Below, piece after piece: positions 19,854 to 29,607 of a stretch of DNA of 64,000 nucleotides (its first letter is position 1; each line of letters starts with the position of its first letter). This stretch comes from Oricola thermophila. Its GTDB lineage: Bacteria > Pseudomonadota > Alphaproteobacteria > Rhizobiales > Rhizobiaceae. The notes beneath the pieces are model-generated. The model did no database searches. It had not been told where the DNA came from and saw only the letters and a program-made list of their open reading frames with translations. A program made the position numbers and the translations under genes. Location: contig NZ_CP054836.1 in the NCBI RefSeq assembly GCF_013358405.1, positions 1,612,001-1,676,000 of the forward strand. Reading direction: 5' to 3'.

Positions 19854-20195
19854 ATGGCGACGAAGCGACAGACTGAAACGACGAAGGCGCTGAGGCGTCT
19901 CGTGCCGATGATCCCGTTCAATGAGGCGGAGGAGGTCAAGCAACTGGCGGGACAGCGTCACCTGCGCTCCCTTCCCGCCTCCGTGGCCGTGTGGCTGTCG
20001 CTGGTCGCGCATGTCCGCCACGTCCACACGGATTACGATCGACTGCTCGACGAGGGCTATGACCGCGACTCGGCACGCCATTTCGTTCTGGACGACATAA
20101 ACGCAGTGCTGCAGCGCTGGCAGGCCACGCGCCTGCTCGACGAATCGGAAACCGATGGGAAGCTGCCGGACCCGGTCGAAGATCAGACCGGGTAA
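19854..20195 (+). CDS. DUF2293-type protein
   Basis: 113 residues starting MATKRQTETTKALRRLVPMIPF. The family-like core is AVWLSLVAHVRHVHTDYDRLLDEGYDRDSARHFVLDDINAVL, which I recognise as the DUF2293 type found in many rhizobia. The His/Asp-rich HVRHVHTDYD stretch is the most conserved-looking part. No function is known. A GTG at 19827 lies immediately after a near-perfect GGAGGTGA (19819-19826); spacing is too short for that start but it shows initiation may begin upstream. It is divergent from the ArsR gene across the palindrome and overlaps the convergent MOSC gene by 13 bp. Confidence 0.75.
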   Translation: MATKRQTETTKALRRLVPMIPFNEAEEVKQLAGQRHLRSLPASVAVWLSLVAHVRHVHTDYDRLLDEGYDRDSARHFVLDDINAVLQRWQATRLLDESETDGKLPDPVEDQTG

Positions 20196-20776
20196 ATCCA
20201 CTGCTCCGGCAGTTGCACCCTCACCCCCTCGCCCATCACGATCGTACCCGGCTTTTCCACCCAGGCGACAAGCCCGCGCCGACGCCTGGCCGCCTGCACG
20301 AAGGCGAGCGCCAGTCCGGCATCGTCCGGACGCCCGACATGGCGGGCGACCGATGCGCCGGAAATCTTGCAGGGGCCGTTCTGAAAGTCGATCTTCAGCG
20401 TCGCGCCGCCCTCGAAGAACAGAAGCGTGGAGGCAGGCAACATGGATAGCATCGGGATGCCCGAGAGCGTGACATTGCCACCGATCCATTCCGGCTCGAT
20501 CCTGTCGATCCCCATTTCGGCAGCGGTTTGCGCAAGATCGTCGCGCGAGAGCACCGTGACCTGGCGTTCGTTGCGGATCTCGGTACCGCGCGGATACCAG
20601 GGCTCCCGCCCGCCGGACCTGCGGGTCACGCCCCGATGAATATCGCCGGGAATTCCCTCTAAGGTCAGCGGCAACTCGCTGACAGGCGACGTGACGAAAT
20701 CCGCGCCCCCGGCCATGAACAGCCCGTCCACGGTCGCGGCAAGCTTCCTTGATGGAACGATTTCGGGCCGCTTCAT
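20183..20776 (-). CDS. MOSC-domain protein
   Basis: 197 residues. The order of elements fits a MOSC (molybdenum-cofactor sulfurase C-terminal) protein: GIPGDIHRGVTRRSGGREPWYPRGTEIRN, then RQVTVLSRDDL, IGGNVTLSG, and NGPCKISG with a central cysteine (Cys near residue 139). MOSC proteins bind or transfer sulfur or Mo cofactor, or detoxify small molecules (YiiM-like); the specific role is not given by sequence. The start MKRPEIVPSRK at 20776 has GGGAGAA upstream; the SDR gene ends 20 bases before it on the same strand, so they form a pair. Confidence 0.85.
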   Translation of the reverse strand: MKRPEIVPSRKLAATVDGLFMAGGADFVTSPVSELPLTLEGIPGDIHRGVTRRSGGREPWYPRGTEIRNERQVTVLSRDDLAQTAAEMGIDRIEPEWIGGNVTLSGIPMLSMLPASTLLFFEGGATLKIDFQNGPCKISGASVARHVGRPDDAGLALAFVQAARRRRGLVAWVEKPGTIVMGEGVRVQLPEQWIYPV

Positions 20777-20796
20777 CGCCACAGTTCTCCCGTTTC

Positions 20797-21477
20797 CTAC
20801 CAAGGCACAGTGGTGCCGTCCCAGTTCACGAAGGTGCCGGTATCGGCGATCGTAGTAGTGCGCGCTATCTCCAGGATTCCTGCCGCGCTTTCCTGTGGCG
20901 TGATATCGGCGCCCGGTCCGCCCATGTCGGTGCGCACCCAGCCCGGGTGAAGCAGCCGCACCGCAATCCCGTCTGCCAGCAGATCGGTGGCAAGGCCCTG
21001 CATGACCTTGTTTACCGCGGCCTTCGATGCCCGGTAGGCGATGCGATCCGATTTCGCATAGGACATGCGCCCCATGATCGACGAGATCGTCAGGATGCGC
21101 GGGCTGCCCGAAAGGCGCAAATTCGGGAGGAATGCCTGAACGACACGCAGTGGCGCGAGCGTATTGACCGCCAGGGTCTCGGCAAAGCCGTCGAAATCCA
21201 TGTCGAGGGTCGACTGGCGCCCGGGCCCGATGACACCCGCATTGTTGACCAGGATGTCGAGCGAACCCCCATAGGCCGCGGCTGCATCCCGAAGTGCCTG
21301 CTGGTCGGTGACATCGAAGACAAACACCCTGAAGCGCTCCGGAAACCGCCGTTCAAGGCTCACGGCGACCTCCGGGTCGCGCACCGAACCGGCGACGTCC
21401 CAGCCGAGGTCCATGGCCTGGCGGACGAGTTCCAGGCCGATGCCGCGACCGCATCCCGTAACGAACAACGATGTCAC
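20797..21477 (-). CDS. Short-chain dehydrogenase/reductase
   Basis: 226 residues from GTG 21477, which has GGGGAG eight bases upstream; longer frames add a polar leader. Classic SDR marks: TGCGRGIG (NAD(P)-binding), NNAGV, ISSIMGRM with catalytic Ser, and YRASK as Tyr-x3-Lys, then HPGWVRTDMGG. The protein is cytosolic and oxidoreductive; the substrate is unknown. It resembles the group of SDRs that includes C-factor-like proteins. It precedes the MOSC gene in the same unit. Confidence 0.88.
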   Translation of the reverse strand: MTSLFVTGCGRGIGLELVRQAMDLGWDVAGSVRDPEVAVSLERRFPERFRVFVFDVTDQQALRDAAAAYGGSLDILVNNAGVIGPGRQSTLDMDFDGFAETLAVNTLAPLRVVQAFLPNLRLSGSPRILTISSIMGRMSYAKSDRIAYRASKAAVNKVMQGLATDLLADGIAVRLLHPGWVRTDMGGPGADITPQESAAGILEIARTTTIADTGTFVNWDGTTVPW

Positions 21478-21618
21478 CGCATGCTCCCCTGCCGTCTGTA
21501 CGGATCGTTCCGCAGCCGGAGTAACCCGGACCGCCGCACCGGTCCACTTCAAATGCAAATGCGCGATGATAACCCTTTGACAGTCATGAGTCGCGGAAGC
21601 GCTGCCGCAGGCTTGCCA

Positions 21619-21638
21619 TGACAATGTGTACTTTGTCA
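21619..21638. promoter_or_regulatory. Inverted repeat in the SDR/exported-protein divergent region
   Basis: TGACAA (21619-21624) and TTGTCA (21633-21638) are reverse complements across an 8-base spacer, within 224 bases between two divergent genes. A TTGACA hexamer lies at 21577-21582, though a good -10 is not obvious. It may be a regulator site. Confidence 0.35.
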
Positions 21639-21701
21639 CACTGCGGTCCATAGGGATGACCTAGAAACGCGCCCGATATGATCCTCCAGAAAGGCTAATC
21701 C

Positions 21702-22880
21702 ATGCCCTCAAGTCACACCACATTCATGTCGACGACCGCGGCCGTGCTGCTCCTGGCACTGACGCCGCAAGCCCTTGCCGACGTCGACGGCGATGCCGTC
21801 TTCGACGCGCTGGCCGCACAGATGAAGAGACAGGGGCTCGAGCTGTCGTCCGATTCGGTGGAAACGCGCGGTGACGACGTGGCGCTCCGCAACCTGGAAA
21901 TCACGGTGCCGGAAGGCGACGATGGCATCCGGCTGGACCGGATCCTGCTCGAGGACGTGACCGAGATCGGCAACGGCTCCTACCTGATCGGCCGCATCGC
22001 CGTGCCCGGTTTCACGCAGGCACATGACGGCTGGTCGGTCGGTTTCGAGGGCGGCCATGTCGAGGGCTACTATCTCGGAGGCGCGGACGGGACCGACCCG
22101 GTTGCCGCGCTGGGCCTCTACCGGTCCATGGAAGTCGGCGCCGTGGAAGTGGCGACCAACGGCAACACCGTGTTCAGGCTAGCCGGCATCACGTCGAGCA
22201 TGAGCCCCTACAAGCCGGGCGCGACGCTGGACATGACGGGGGAGGTAAAGGACTTCTTCATCGACTTCGCCGAGTTCCCGTCGCCCGAGTTTCGCAATAC
22301 CCTGGCGGAGATCGGCTACACCGAACTCAGCGGCCGCATGACGGGCACAGGCACGTGGGACACGAACAACGGCGACATGGCGCTGCAGCAGAATTTCGTC
22401 CTCGACGACGCCGCCCAGCTGAACGTCGAATTCGAGATCGGCGGCTACACGCCCCAGCTCCTCACCGCGATCCAGGAAATGCAGAAGAGCATGGAAGGCC
22501 AGAGCGAGGAAGCCATGGGCTTCGCGATGCTCGGCCTGATGCAGCAGCTGGAGATCGGCCGTATCAGCATCGAGATCATCGACGATTCCGCGACCAACCG
22601 CCTGCTCGATTTCGCCGCCAAGAAACAGGGCACGAATCGCGAGGGCGTCGTCGCCATGGCCAAGGGCACCCTGCCCTTCGCACTTGCGCAGCTCCAGAAC
22701 CCGGAATTCGCGGCCAAGGTAACGGCCGCGATCGGATCCTTCCTCGACGAGCCCGGCTCGCTGAGCATTGTCGCCGCCCCGCCCGCACCGGTTCCGGTGG
22801 CGCAGATCATGGGATCGGCGATGAGCACGCCACAGTCCCTGATCAACGTGCTGGGCCTCAACGTGTCGGCGAACGACTAG
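21702..22880 (+). CDS. Exported protein of unknown function
   Basis: 392 residues. A signal peptide with a hydrophobic core (TTAAVLLLALTP) ends at ALA-D near residue 26, so the protein is probably periplasmic. There is no cysteine. The rest is a soluble alpha/beta-looking sequence with several EIGG/EVGAVEV-type strands, a long polar helix (IQEMQKSMEGQSEEAMGFAMLGLMQQL) and a proline-rich VAAPPAPVPVAQIMG near the end. I recognise no family. It stands alone, followed by a strong terminator, so it has its own expression unit. Confidence 0.75.
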   Translation: MPSSHTTFMSTTAAVLLLALTPQALADVDGDAVFDALAAQMKRQGLELSSDSVETRGDDVALRNLEITVPEGDDGIRLDRILLEDVTEIGNGSYLIGRIAVPGFTQAHDGWSVGFEGGHVEGYYLGGADGTDPVAALGLYRSMEVGAVEVATNGNTVFRLAGITSSMSPYKPGATLDMTGEVKDFFIDFAEFPSPEFRNTLAEIGYTELSGRMTGTGTWDTNNGDMALQQNFVLDDAAQLNVEFEIGGYTPQLLTAIQEMQKSMEGQSEEAMGFAMLGLMQQLEIGRISIEIIDDSATNRLLDFAAKKQGTNREGVVAMAKGTLPFALAQLQNPEFAAKVTAAIGSFLDEPGSLSIVAAPPAPVPVAQIMGSAMSTPQSLINVLGLNVSAND

Positions 22881-22900
22881 GCCTTCATCTCGCATCTGCG

Positions 22901-22935
22901 CGAAAGGCCCGGCGGGACGACCGCCGGGCCTTTCG
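22901..22935. terminator. Bidirectional terminator between the exported protein and pcp
   Basis: A perfect 15-bp stem (CGAAAGGCCCGGCGG at 22901-22915 with 22921-22935) and a 5-base loop lies 20 bases after the stop of the exported-protein gene and two bases after the stop of pcp on the other strand. It can end both transcripts. Confidence 0.88.
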
Positions 22936-22937
22936 AT

Positions 22938-23558
22938 TCATAGTCCGGAAATGCTGGCCCGCAGCACGATCTCGGCGCCACGAACGAGTTCGCCGAAACC
23001 GGGTAGCCCCGCTCCGTCGGGCTTTCCCGGCATCGCCACAGGCCCGACGTGGACAAATCCGCTTCTCGCGGTCTCCAGCCCCCGGCAAAGCCCCGCGGCG
23101 GAGTGGAAGAATACATAGTTGCAGAGATAGCCGCCCGCATCGTCCGACCATTCGACCGCGTGGCCGGCATCGCGCAGGGCGGCCTCCATGGCATTCAGCG
23201 GCAGGCCGGATGGCACATGCCCGCGCCCGGCACGTATTTCGCACCGGCCCGGCCGGTTGCCTGCATTGTCGGGGATGTCCGCGCCAATCCCGGTGCGCGC
23301 CCTTCTCTCGAGCCTGAAGCCCCTGGCCTCGCGTGCCAGGCCGAAATGCACGGCGACGTGCGGCCGGAAGACTGCCGATACTCTTTCCAGGGCCGGAATC
23401 GCCTGCCCGTAATCGACCGGCAGAACCGCGAAGCGGCAGGCGACATCCTCGTCCGCCAGCGGCGGCTCGTTCTCGAAGTGACGGACCAGGCGCTCGGTCG
23501 GGTTGACCGGCGCGCCGGGGAACGGCTCGAAGCCGGTGACGAGAAGGCGGACCGTCAT
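22938..23558 (-). CDS. pcp: Pyrrolidone-carboxylate (pyroglutamyl) peptidase
   Basis: 206 residues of peptidase family C15, the normal length. The catalytic Glu is in GFEPF near residue 10, the Cys in GYLCNYVFF near 147, and the His in GFVHVG near 170. It releases N-terminal pyroglutamate from peptides. It follows aspS at 21 bases on the same strand, so both may be one transcript. The hydantoinase-family protein encoded near the left edge could in principle use the 5-oxoproline product, but the two genes are about 20 kb apart. Confidence 0.93.
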   Translation of the reverse strand: MTVRLLVTGFEPFPGAPVNPTERLVRHFENEPPLADEDVACRFAVLPVDYGQAIPALERVSAVFRPHVAVHFGLAREARGFRLERRARTGIGADIPDNAGNRPGRCEIRAGRGHVPSGLPLNAMEAALRDAGHAVEWSDDAGGYLCNYVFFHSAAGLCRGLETARSGFVHVGPVAMPGKPDGAGLPGFGELVRGAEIVLRASISGL

Positions 23559-23579
23559 CGCGAACCGCCTTCCATGCCG

Positions 23580-25373
23580 TCAGTCCTTGTCCTTTTCCGG
23601 CGCCACGGTGCGCAGGTGCAATTCGCGCAGCTGCGCCGGCGATGCCGGTGCCGGCGCTCCCATCAACAGGTCGGCGGCCTGCTGGTTCATCGGGAACAGC
23701 GTGACCTCTCGCAGGTTCCGCGCCCCGACCAGCAGCATGACGATGCGGTCGATGCCGGCCGCCATGCCGCCATGCGGCGGCGCACCGTAGTGGAACGCGC
23801 GGTAGAGACCGCCGAAACGCTCCTCGACCGTATTGGCATCGAGACCGACGATGCCGAACGCCTTTACCATGACCTCCGGCAGGTGATTGCGGATGCCACC
23901 CGAAGCGATCTCGTAGCCGTTGCAGACCAGATCATATTGCCATGCCTTGATGTTGAGCGGATCCTCGTTCTCCAGCGCCCCGAGGCCGCCGCGCGGCATG
24001 GTGAAGGGGTTGTGGCCGAAGTCGATCTTCTTTTCTTCCTCGTCCCACTCGTAGAACGGGAAGTCGACGATCCAGGCAAGTTCGAAACGATCGCGGTCGA
24101 CCAGGTCGAGTTCCTCGCCGACGCGCGTGCGCGCGTCGCCGGCGAAGGAAGCGAACTTCTTCGGGTCCCCGGCAGCGAAGAAGCAGGCGTCGCCCGGCTT
24201 GAGGCCAAGCTGCACCCGGATAGCCTCGGTGCGTTCCTCGCCGATGTTCTTGGCGATCGGACCGGCGCCCTCGACCTTTCCGTTCTCCTCGCGCCAGAAG
24301 ATGTAGCCGAGGCCCGGCTGGCCCTGCCCCTGCGCCCAGGAATTCATGCGGTCGCAGAATGCGCGGCTGCCGCCTGTCGGCGCAGGAACCGCCCAGACCG
24401 CTCCGCGCGGATCGTTGGCGAGAATGTTGGCGAAGACCTTGAAGCCGGAACCGCGGAAATGTTCCGACACGTCCTGCATGATGATCGGGTTGCGCAGGTC
24501 AGGCTTGTCGGTACCGTATTTCAGGATGGCCTCGTCATAGGGAATGCGCGGGAACTCCTCCGTCACCGGCTTGCCCTTGGCAAATTCCTCGAACACGCCG
24601 CGAACGACCGGCTCCATCGTGTTCAGGATGTCATCCTGCTCGACGAAGCTCATCTCGAGGTCGAGCTGGTAGAACTCGCCCGGAAGGCGGTCGGCGCGCG
24701 GGTCCTCGTCGCGGAAGCAGGGCGCGATCTGGAAGTAGCGGTCGAAACCGGAGACCATCAGCAACTGCTTGTACTGCTGCGGCGCCTGCGGCAGGGCGTA
24801 GAAATTGCCGGGATGAATGCGCGACGGCACGAGAAAGTCGCGCGCGCCCTCCGGCGACGACGCCGTCAGGATCGGCGTCTGGAACTCGGTGAACCCGGCC
24901 GACGCCATGCGCCGGCGCATCGACGAGATCACCTCGGAACGGGTCATGATGTTGTTGTGCAACGTCTCGCGGCGCAGGTCGAGGAACCTGTATTTCAGCC
25001 GGATGTCCTCCGGATAGTCCGGCTCGCCGAAGACCGGAAGCGGCAGTTCTCGCGCCTCCGAAAGCACTTCCATCTCGCGTGCGAACACCTCGATCTCGCC
25101 GGTCGGCAGATTCGGATTGACCGTCTCCTCGGAACGCGGCTTGACCTCGCCGTCGATACGGACCACCCACTCGCCACGCACCTTCTCGGCCGTGGAAAAG
25201 CAGTCGGAATCCGGGTCGGCGACAATCTGGGTGATGCCGAAATGGTCGCGCAGGTCGATGAAGAGAACGCCGCCATGATCGCGAACGCGATGGACCCATC
25301 CGGAAAGACGGACGGTAGATCCTGCGTCCGATTTGCGGAGAGCGCCGCATGTGTGGCTGCGGTAACGGTGCAT
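23580..25373 (-). CDS. aspS: Aspartyl-tRNA synthetase
   Basis: 597 residues, typical for bacterial class IIb AspRS. The N-terminal OB-fold (about 1-110, with [20 protein letters not shown]) binds the anticodon. Motif 2 is seen in [25 protein letters not shown], and motif 3 in [20 protein letters not shown] near the end; the GAD-like bacterial insertion lies between. It charges tRNA-Asp, and in many alphaproteobacteria also tRNA-Asn, which cannot be decided here. It is divergent from the MFS gene across 224 bases, and pcp follows. Confidence 0.97.
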   Translation of the reverse strand: MHRYRSHTCGALRKSDAGSTVRLSGWVHRVRDHGGVLFIDLRDHFGITQIVADPDSDCFSTAEKVRGEWVVRIDGEVKPRSEETVNPNLPTGEIEVFAREMEVLSEARELPLPVFGEPDYPEDIRLKYRFLDLRRETLHNNIMTRSEVISSMRRRMASAGFTEFQTPILTASSPEGARDFLVPSRIHPGNFYALPQAPQQYKQLLMVSGFDRYFQIAPCFRDEDPRADRLPGEFYQLDLEMSFVEQDDILNTMEPVVRGVFEEFAKGKPVTEEFPRIPYDEAILKYGTDKPDLRNPIIMQDVSEHFRGSGFKVFANILANDPRGAVWAVPAPTGGSRAFCDRMNSWAQGQGQPGLGYIFWREENGKVEGAGPIAKNIGEERTEAIRVQLGLKPGDACFFAAGDPKKFASFAGDARTRVGEELDLVDRDRFELAWIVDFPFYEWDEEEKKIDFGHNPFTMPRGGLGALENEDPLNIKAWQYDLVCNGYEIASGGIRNHLPEVMVKAFGIVGLDANTVEERFGGLYRAFHYGAPPHGGMAAGIDRIVMLLVGARNLREVTLFPMNQQAADLLMGAPAPASPAQLRELHLRTVAPEKDKD

Positions 25374-25597
25374 TGGTAATCGCCTTTGTCTGCCGGGCGC
25401 GGTGTTCGCGCCGCAATTTCAGTGCTGCGGGAAATCGCGCGGAAAAGCGCACGGGCGAAGCGATTTGTCAAGGCGATCCGGCGTGGCAGCCGTTGCGAAA
25501 GCAATCCTCGAAACCGGCAGCAGCCAACTGACGGGGAAAGGCCAAAGCCGGCACTGGTACACGGCGCAAAGGGGCGGCATAGTGATGCCAGTCCGCC

Positions 25598-26899
25598 ATG
25601 TCCACAACCGGTCGAATGAACCTACGTCCTCTCGTCCCGCTTCTAGTCGCGGCGTCCATCATGCTGGCCGGGAACGGCGTCCAGGGAACGCTGATCGCGA
25701 TTCGCGGCGCCCAGGAGGGATTCTCCACCAGCCTTATCGGTTTCATGGGCACCGCATATTTCGGCGGGTTCCTGCTCGGCTGCGTGATGATCAGCCGGAT
25801 GCTCAACGCGGTCGGGCATATCCGCACCTTCGCCGCCCTGGCGGCAATCGCCGCTTCCGGAACGCTCCTGCTCGTGCTGCTGCTGAACGGCCCGGCCTGG
25901 ATCGCGATCCGCTTCGTGATGGGATTCTGCTTCTCCGGCCTCTTCACGACGATCGAAAGCTGGCTCAATTCCAGCGTCGACAATTCCGGCCGCGGGCGGC
26001 TGCTTTCGATCTACCGGATCATAGACATCGTGGCGGTGACGGGCGCCCAGTTCATCCTTCCGGCATTCGGCACCGGCGGTTTCACCGTGTTCGCCGTCAT
26101 GGCGGTGATGATCACCATGTCGCTGGTTCCGGTCTCGCTCGCCGACCGCTCCAGCCCGACGCCGCCGCGCGACATACATTTCGACATGAAAGGCATCTGG
26201 CGCCTGTCGCCACTGGCCTGCATCGGCTGCCTGGCCATCGGCGCCACGAACAGCGCATTCCGTCTAATCGGACCGGTTTACGCGCAGGATATCGGGCTGT
26301 CGATCACCTCCGTCGCCACATTCATGAGTGCCGGCATCTTCGGCGGTGCGATCCTGCAATATCCGCTCGGTTACTGGTCCGACAAGCACGACCGGCGCGT
26401 GGTCCTGATGGCCGCAAGCGGAGGCGCGGTCGTCGCCGGACTGTTCCTCGGCTTCGGCGCCGGCGTATCGCCGATTGCAAATTATGCCGGTATCTTCCTG
26501 TTCGGCGCCTTCGCCCTGCCCCTCTACTCGCTGTCCGTCGCGCACGCGAACGACTACGCGGAACCGACACAATATGTCATGGTCTCGGCCGGCCTGATGT
26601 TCTGCTTCTCCGCCGGAGCGATGGTCGGCCCGTTCGTCTCGTCCTTCGTGGTCGAGCTTTACGCCCCCCCGGCACTGTTCACCTATACCAGCGCGGTGCA
26701 CGCTACATTGATCGTCGCGACGCTCTGGCGCATGAGGGTACGCGGTCCCGTCCCGGCGGCACGTCGCGGCGCGTTCACCATGCTGCTGCGCACATCGCCG
26801 CTGCTGGCGCGGCTGGCAGGCAACGGAAAAATGCGCAAAACCGACGAGCCGAAACAATCGACAAACCCCGGAGACACGGCTAAAGACCTGTCCGCATGA
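25598..26899 (+). CDS. MFS transporter, YcaD-like
   Basis: 433 residues with about twelve membrane spans. The opening (LLVAASIMLAGNGVQGTLIAIRG...EGFSTSLIGFMGTAYFGGF) matches the YcaD group of MFS carriers, whose substrate is unknown. The tail (residues 395-433) is polar and basic. ATG 25598 is used; ATG 25616 would remove six residues. The stop overlaps the ATG of rnd (ATGA), which ties a transporter to an RNA-processing enzyme. It is divergent from aspS. Confidence 0.87.
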   Translation: MSTTGRMNLRPLVPLLVAASIMLAGNGVQGTLIAIRGAQEGFSTSLIGFMGTAYFGGFLLGCVMISRMLNAVGHIRTFAALAAIAASGTLLLVLLLNGPAWIAIRFVMGFCFSGLFTTIESWLNSSVDNSGRGRLLSIYRIIDIVAVTGAQFILPAFGTGGFTVFAVMAVMITMSLVPVSLADRSSPTPPRDIHFDMKGIWRLSPLACIGCLAIGATNSAFRLIGPVYAQDIGLSITSVATFMSAGIFGGAILQYPLGYWSDKHDRRVVLMAASGGAVVAGLFLGFGAGVSPIANYAGIFLFGAFALPLYSLSVAHANDYAEPTQYVMVSAGLMFCFSAGAMVGPFVSSFVVELYAPPALFTYTSAVHATLIVATLWRMRVRGPVPAARRGAFTMLLRTSPLLARLAGNGKMRKTDEPKQSTNPGDTAKDLSA

Positions 26900-28050
26900 A
26901 ACCAATTGAATCGACGGAAGAGCTTTCCGCAGCCTGCGCGCGCCTTGCGCAACATCCCTTCATCACCATCGACACCGAGTTCATCCGGGAAACCACGTTC
27001 TGGCCGGAATTGTGCCTCGTCCAGCTGGCAAGCACCGAAGAAGCCGTTCTGGTCGACCCGCTGGCCAAGGGCATCGATCTCGGACCACTGTTCGATCTCA
27101 TGGCGGACACAAGTGTGCTCAAGGTGTTCCACGCCGCGCGTCAGGACATCGAGATTTTCTTCAAGCTGACCGGGAAGGTTCCGGACCCCGTGTTCGACAC
27201 GCAGGTTGCCGCGATGGTTTGCGGGTTCGGCGACGCCATCGCCTACGACCAGCTCGTCAAGCGTATCACCGGCGAACATATCGACAAGTCGTCGCGGTTC
27301 ACCGACTGGCGGCAGCGCCCGCTCAGCGACCGGCAGCTCACCTATGCGCTTGCCGACGTGACACATCTGCGCGATGTCTATGCCGACCTCGCGGAGCGAC
27401 TGAAAACCGAAAACCGGGAGCACTGGGTCGCTGAGGAAATGGGCGTACTGACAGCGCCCGAAACCTACGACCTGAAACCGGAAGACGCCTGGACGCGGTT
27501 GAAGCTGCGGGTACGCAAGCCGATCGAACTGCAAATCCTCAAGAACATCGCGGCATGGCGCGAGCGCGAGGCGCGGTCCCGCAACCAGCCGCGGCGGCGC
27601 ATCCTGAAGGACGACGCCATCTACGAGATTGCGCAGCAACAGCCGCAGACGCCGGAGGCGCTGGGGCGCCTGCGCTCGCTCAACAAGGGCATCGAACGTT
27701 CCGCACTTGCCGCTCCGTTGATCAAGGCCGTGACGGACGCGCTGGAAATGGACAAGGACGATCTGCCGAAGATCCCGCGCCCGCCCGCATCCCCGGAAGG
27801 CACCAGTGCCGCAGTCGACCTGCTGCGGGTGCTCCTGAAGCTCACGGCAGAGGAACACGGCGTGGCGCAGAAGATCATCGCCACCACCGACGACCTGGAG
27901 CAGATCGCCATTCACGGCGAGCAGGCCGATGTCGCAGCGCTCAAGGGCTGGCGACGCGAGGTGTTCGGCGAAAAGGCGTTGCGCGCAGTTCGAGGCGAAC
28001 TCGCCATCCGCTTCGAACAGCGCAAGCTCGCCGTCATCGAACTCGACTGA
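26896..28050 (+). CDS. rnd: Ribonuclease D
   Basis: 384 residues, the usual size. DEDD exonuclease motifs: ITIDTEFIRETTFWPELCLVQLA near residue 23 (Exo I), HAARQDIEIFF (Exo II) and YALADVTHLRDVYADL (Exo III). An HRDC-type helical region follows (about 205-290, RNQPRRRILKDDAIYEIAQ). The enzyme trims 3' ends of tRNA precursors and other RNAs. Start ATG 26896 lies in an ATGA overlap with the MFS gene. It converges with ppx, whose stop is only seven bases away. Confidence 0.96.
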   Translation: MKPIESTEELSAACARLAQHPFITIDTEFIRETTFWPELCLVQLASTEEAVLVDPLAKGIDLGPLFDLMADTSVLKVFHAARQDIEIFFKLTGKVPDPVFDTQVAAMVCGFGDAIAYDQLVKRITGEHIDKSSRFTDWRQRPLSDRQLTYALADVTHLRDVYADLAERLKTENREHWVAEEMGVLTAPETYDLKPEDAWTRLKLRVRKPIELQILKNIAAWREREARSRNQPRRRILKDDAIYEIAQQQPQTPEALGRLRSLNKGIERSALAAPLIKAVTDALEMDKDDLPKIPRPPASPEGTSAAVDLLRVLLKLTAEEHGVAQKIIATTDDLEQIAIHGEQADVAALKGWRREVFGEKALRAVRGELAIRFEQRKLAVIELD

Positions 28051-28057
28051 AGTGCCC

Positions 28058-29578
28058 CTAGTCTTCCACCACCAACGCGATGGGGCGGCCGACGACCTTC
28101 GACAGCTGATTGATGCGACCGAGCGGACGTGAACCGTGCAGTTCGGCAAGCCGACGCGGCAGGACCAATTCCATCGAACCGTCCTCCTTCTCCCGCCACG
28201 TGATGTCGCCGATCACGCCGGGCATGGCCGCCGTGAAGAGATAGGCCACGCGGAAGAACGCACCCAGATAGCGGCTGCGTTCCCAGATCCGGTCCGACGT
28301 GATTGTGCGGATCTCGGGCGCAAGGGTGGGATTCTTCAGGCCGTCGTGGCGGAAATAGTTGGCAAGCGCGATATAGGCCCGACCGGGATGATCTATCTGG
28401 GTGAATGACCCGTAGGCGATGACGTTCAGCGCCTGGTCGCCGCGGTAATCCGGATGGGCGCGCCACGAAATGTCGGCCAGTCGGCAGGCCGCTTCGCGGT
28501 AACGCGCCTCGTCTTCCGTCTCGTCGATGCCGAAAGCCCTGAAGGCATTCCCGGTCCACACCGCCAACTCGCGTGCATGGCGAGGCGACCGCGACCGCAG
28601 GATCGACAGTTCCTCTGCCGCCTCTATCAGCGCGTCACGTTTCCGCGTCTCCTCGTCGAGCAGGCCATACAGATAACCCTCGCGCACGCCTGCCGAGGAA
28701 AAGACGACCTTTTCCGGCTTCATGGCGCGGATGATTTCCGCCAGCACGATGGCACCGTAGGGCAGGAGCGAACGGCGCGACCGCGATACCTGACCGATAC
28801 CCCGCATCTTCTCCACATTGTTGCGCCCGACGCGGCCGAGAAAGCCGGCTGCGCGTTCGGCATCCATCTCGTAGTGATGGGTGACGTGCAGCGGGTAACC
28901 GGTGTTGGCCATGTGAAGCTTGGCAAGATTGCGCCATGTACCCCCGACGGCATAAAATGTGCGTCCCCTGCCGCCCTCTAGAAAGGCCGCGCGCTTGATT
29001 TCCTGCCGCGCGATCTTGACCGCCTGTTTCAGTTCGCCGCCGGCACGTTCGGAGAGGCGAATGACGCCGATCGGGAGCGTCATGCCCTCACCGATGGCTT
29101 CACCCTTCATATCGACGACTTCGAGGCTGCCGCCACCGAGATCGCCCATCACGCCGTCGATGGCCCGGAAAGCCGACTGGACGCCATAGGCGGAATAAAG
29201 CGCCTCCTCGCGACCGGACAAGACGGTAATTTCCTGGCCGAGAATTCGTTCAGCCTCCTCAATGAAGGCCGGTCCGTTGCCTGCCTCGCGCGCGGCAGCC
29301 GTCGCGAGAACCACGAGCCTCTCCACGCGCCCCTGGTCGGCGAGAGCACGGAAACGGCGCAGGGCATCGAGCGCGCTGCGCACCGCCCCCTCGTCCATGT
29401 TCCCGGTCTCGGCGATACCGCGGCCAAGGCCGCATTGCACCTTTTCGTTGAACAGTATCGACGGCGCACGCACCAGGCCCTCGTAGATCACGAGGCGTAC
29501 GGAGTTCGAGCCGATGTCAACGACTGCGATCGGACGCCTGTTTCGCAGGCGCCCCTGAGCGTCTTCAGTTTCAATCAA
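28058..29578 (-). CDS. ppx: Exopolyphosphatase (Ppx/GppA family)
   Basis: 506 residues. The ASKHA phosphate-binding motifs VDIGSNSVRLVIYEG near residue 19 and MGDLGGGSLEVVDM near 140 are intact. A C-terminal helical extension of the type seen in Ppx follows. It removes terminal phosphates from polyphosphate, or acts on pppGpp. The gene is 29 bases downstream of ppk on the same strand, forming the usual pair that makes and breaks polyphosphate. Confidence 0.95.
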   Translation of the reverse strand: MIETEDAQGRLRNRRPIAVVDIGSNSVRLVIYEGLVRAPSILFNEKVQCGLGRGIAETGNMDEGAVRSALDALRRFRALADQGRVERLVVLATAAAREAGNGPAFIEEAERILGQEITVLSGREEALYSAYGVQSAFRAIDGVMGDLGGGSLEVVDMKGEAIGEGMTLPIGVIRLSERAGGELKQAVKIARQEIKRAAFLEGGRGRTFYAVGGTWRNLAKLHMANTGYPLHVTHHYEMDAERAAGFLGRVGRNNVEKMRGIGQVSRSRRSLLPYGAIVLAEIIRAMKPEKVVFSSAGVREGYLYGLLDEETRKRDALIEAAEELSILRSRSPRHARELAVWTGNAFRAFGIDETEDEARYREAACRLADISWRAHPDYRGDQALNVIAYGSFTQIDHPGRAYIALANYFRHDGLKNPTLAPEIRTITSDRIWERSRYLGAFFRVAYLFTAAMPGVIGDITWREKEDGSMELVLPRRLAELHGSRPLGRINQLSKVVGRPIALVVED

Positions 29579-29607
29579 ATGTCAATTTCCGACCCGGCAC
29601 GCGCTCG

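Noticed and set aside
23049..25379. Long open frame on the plus strand opposite aspS and pcp
   Set aside because: It is the mirror of two well-supported genes in GC-rich DNA, its translation has no domain, and it is dominated by Arg, Ala, Val and His as in other antisense frames.
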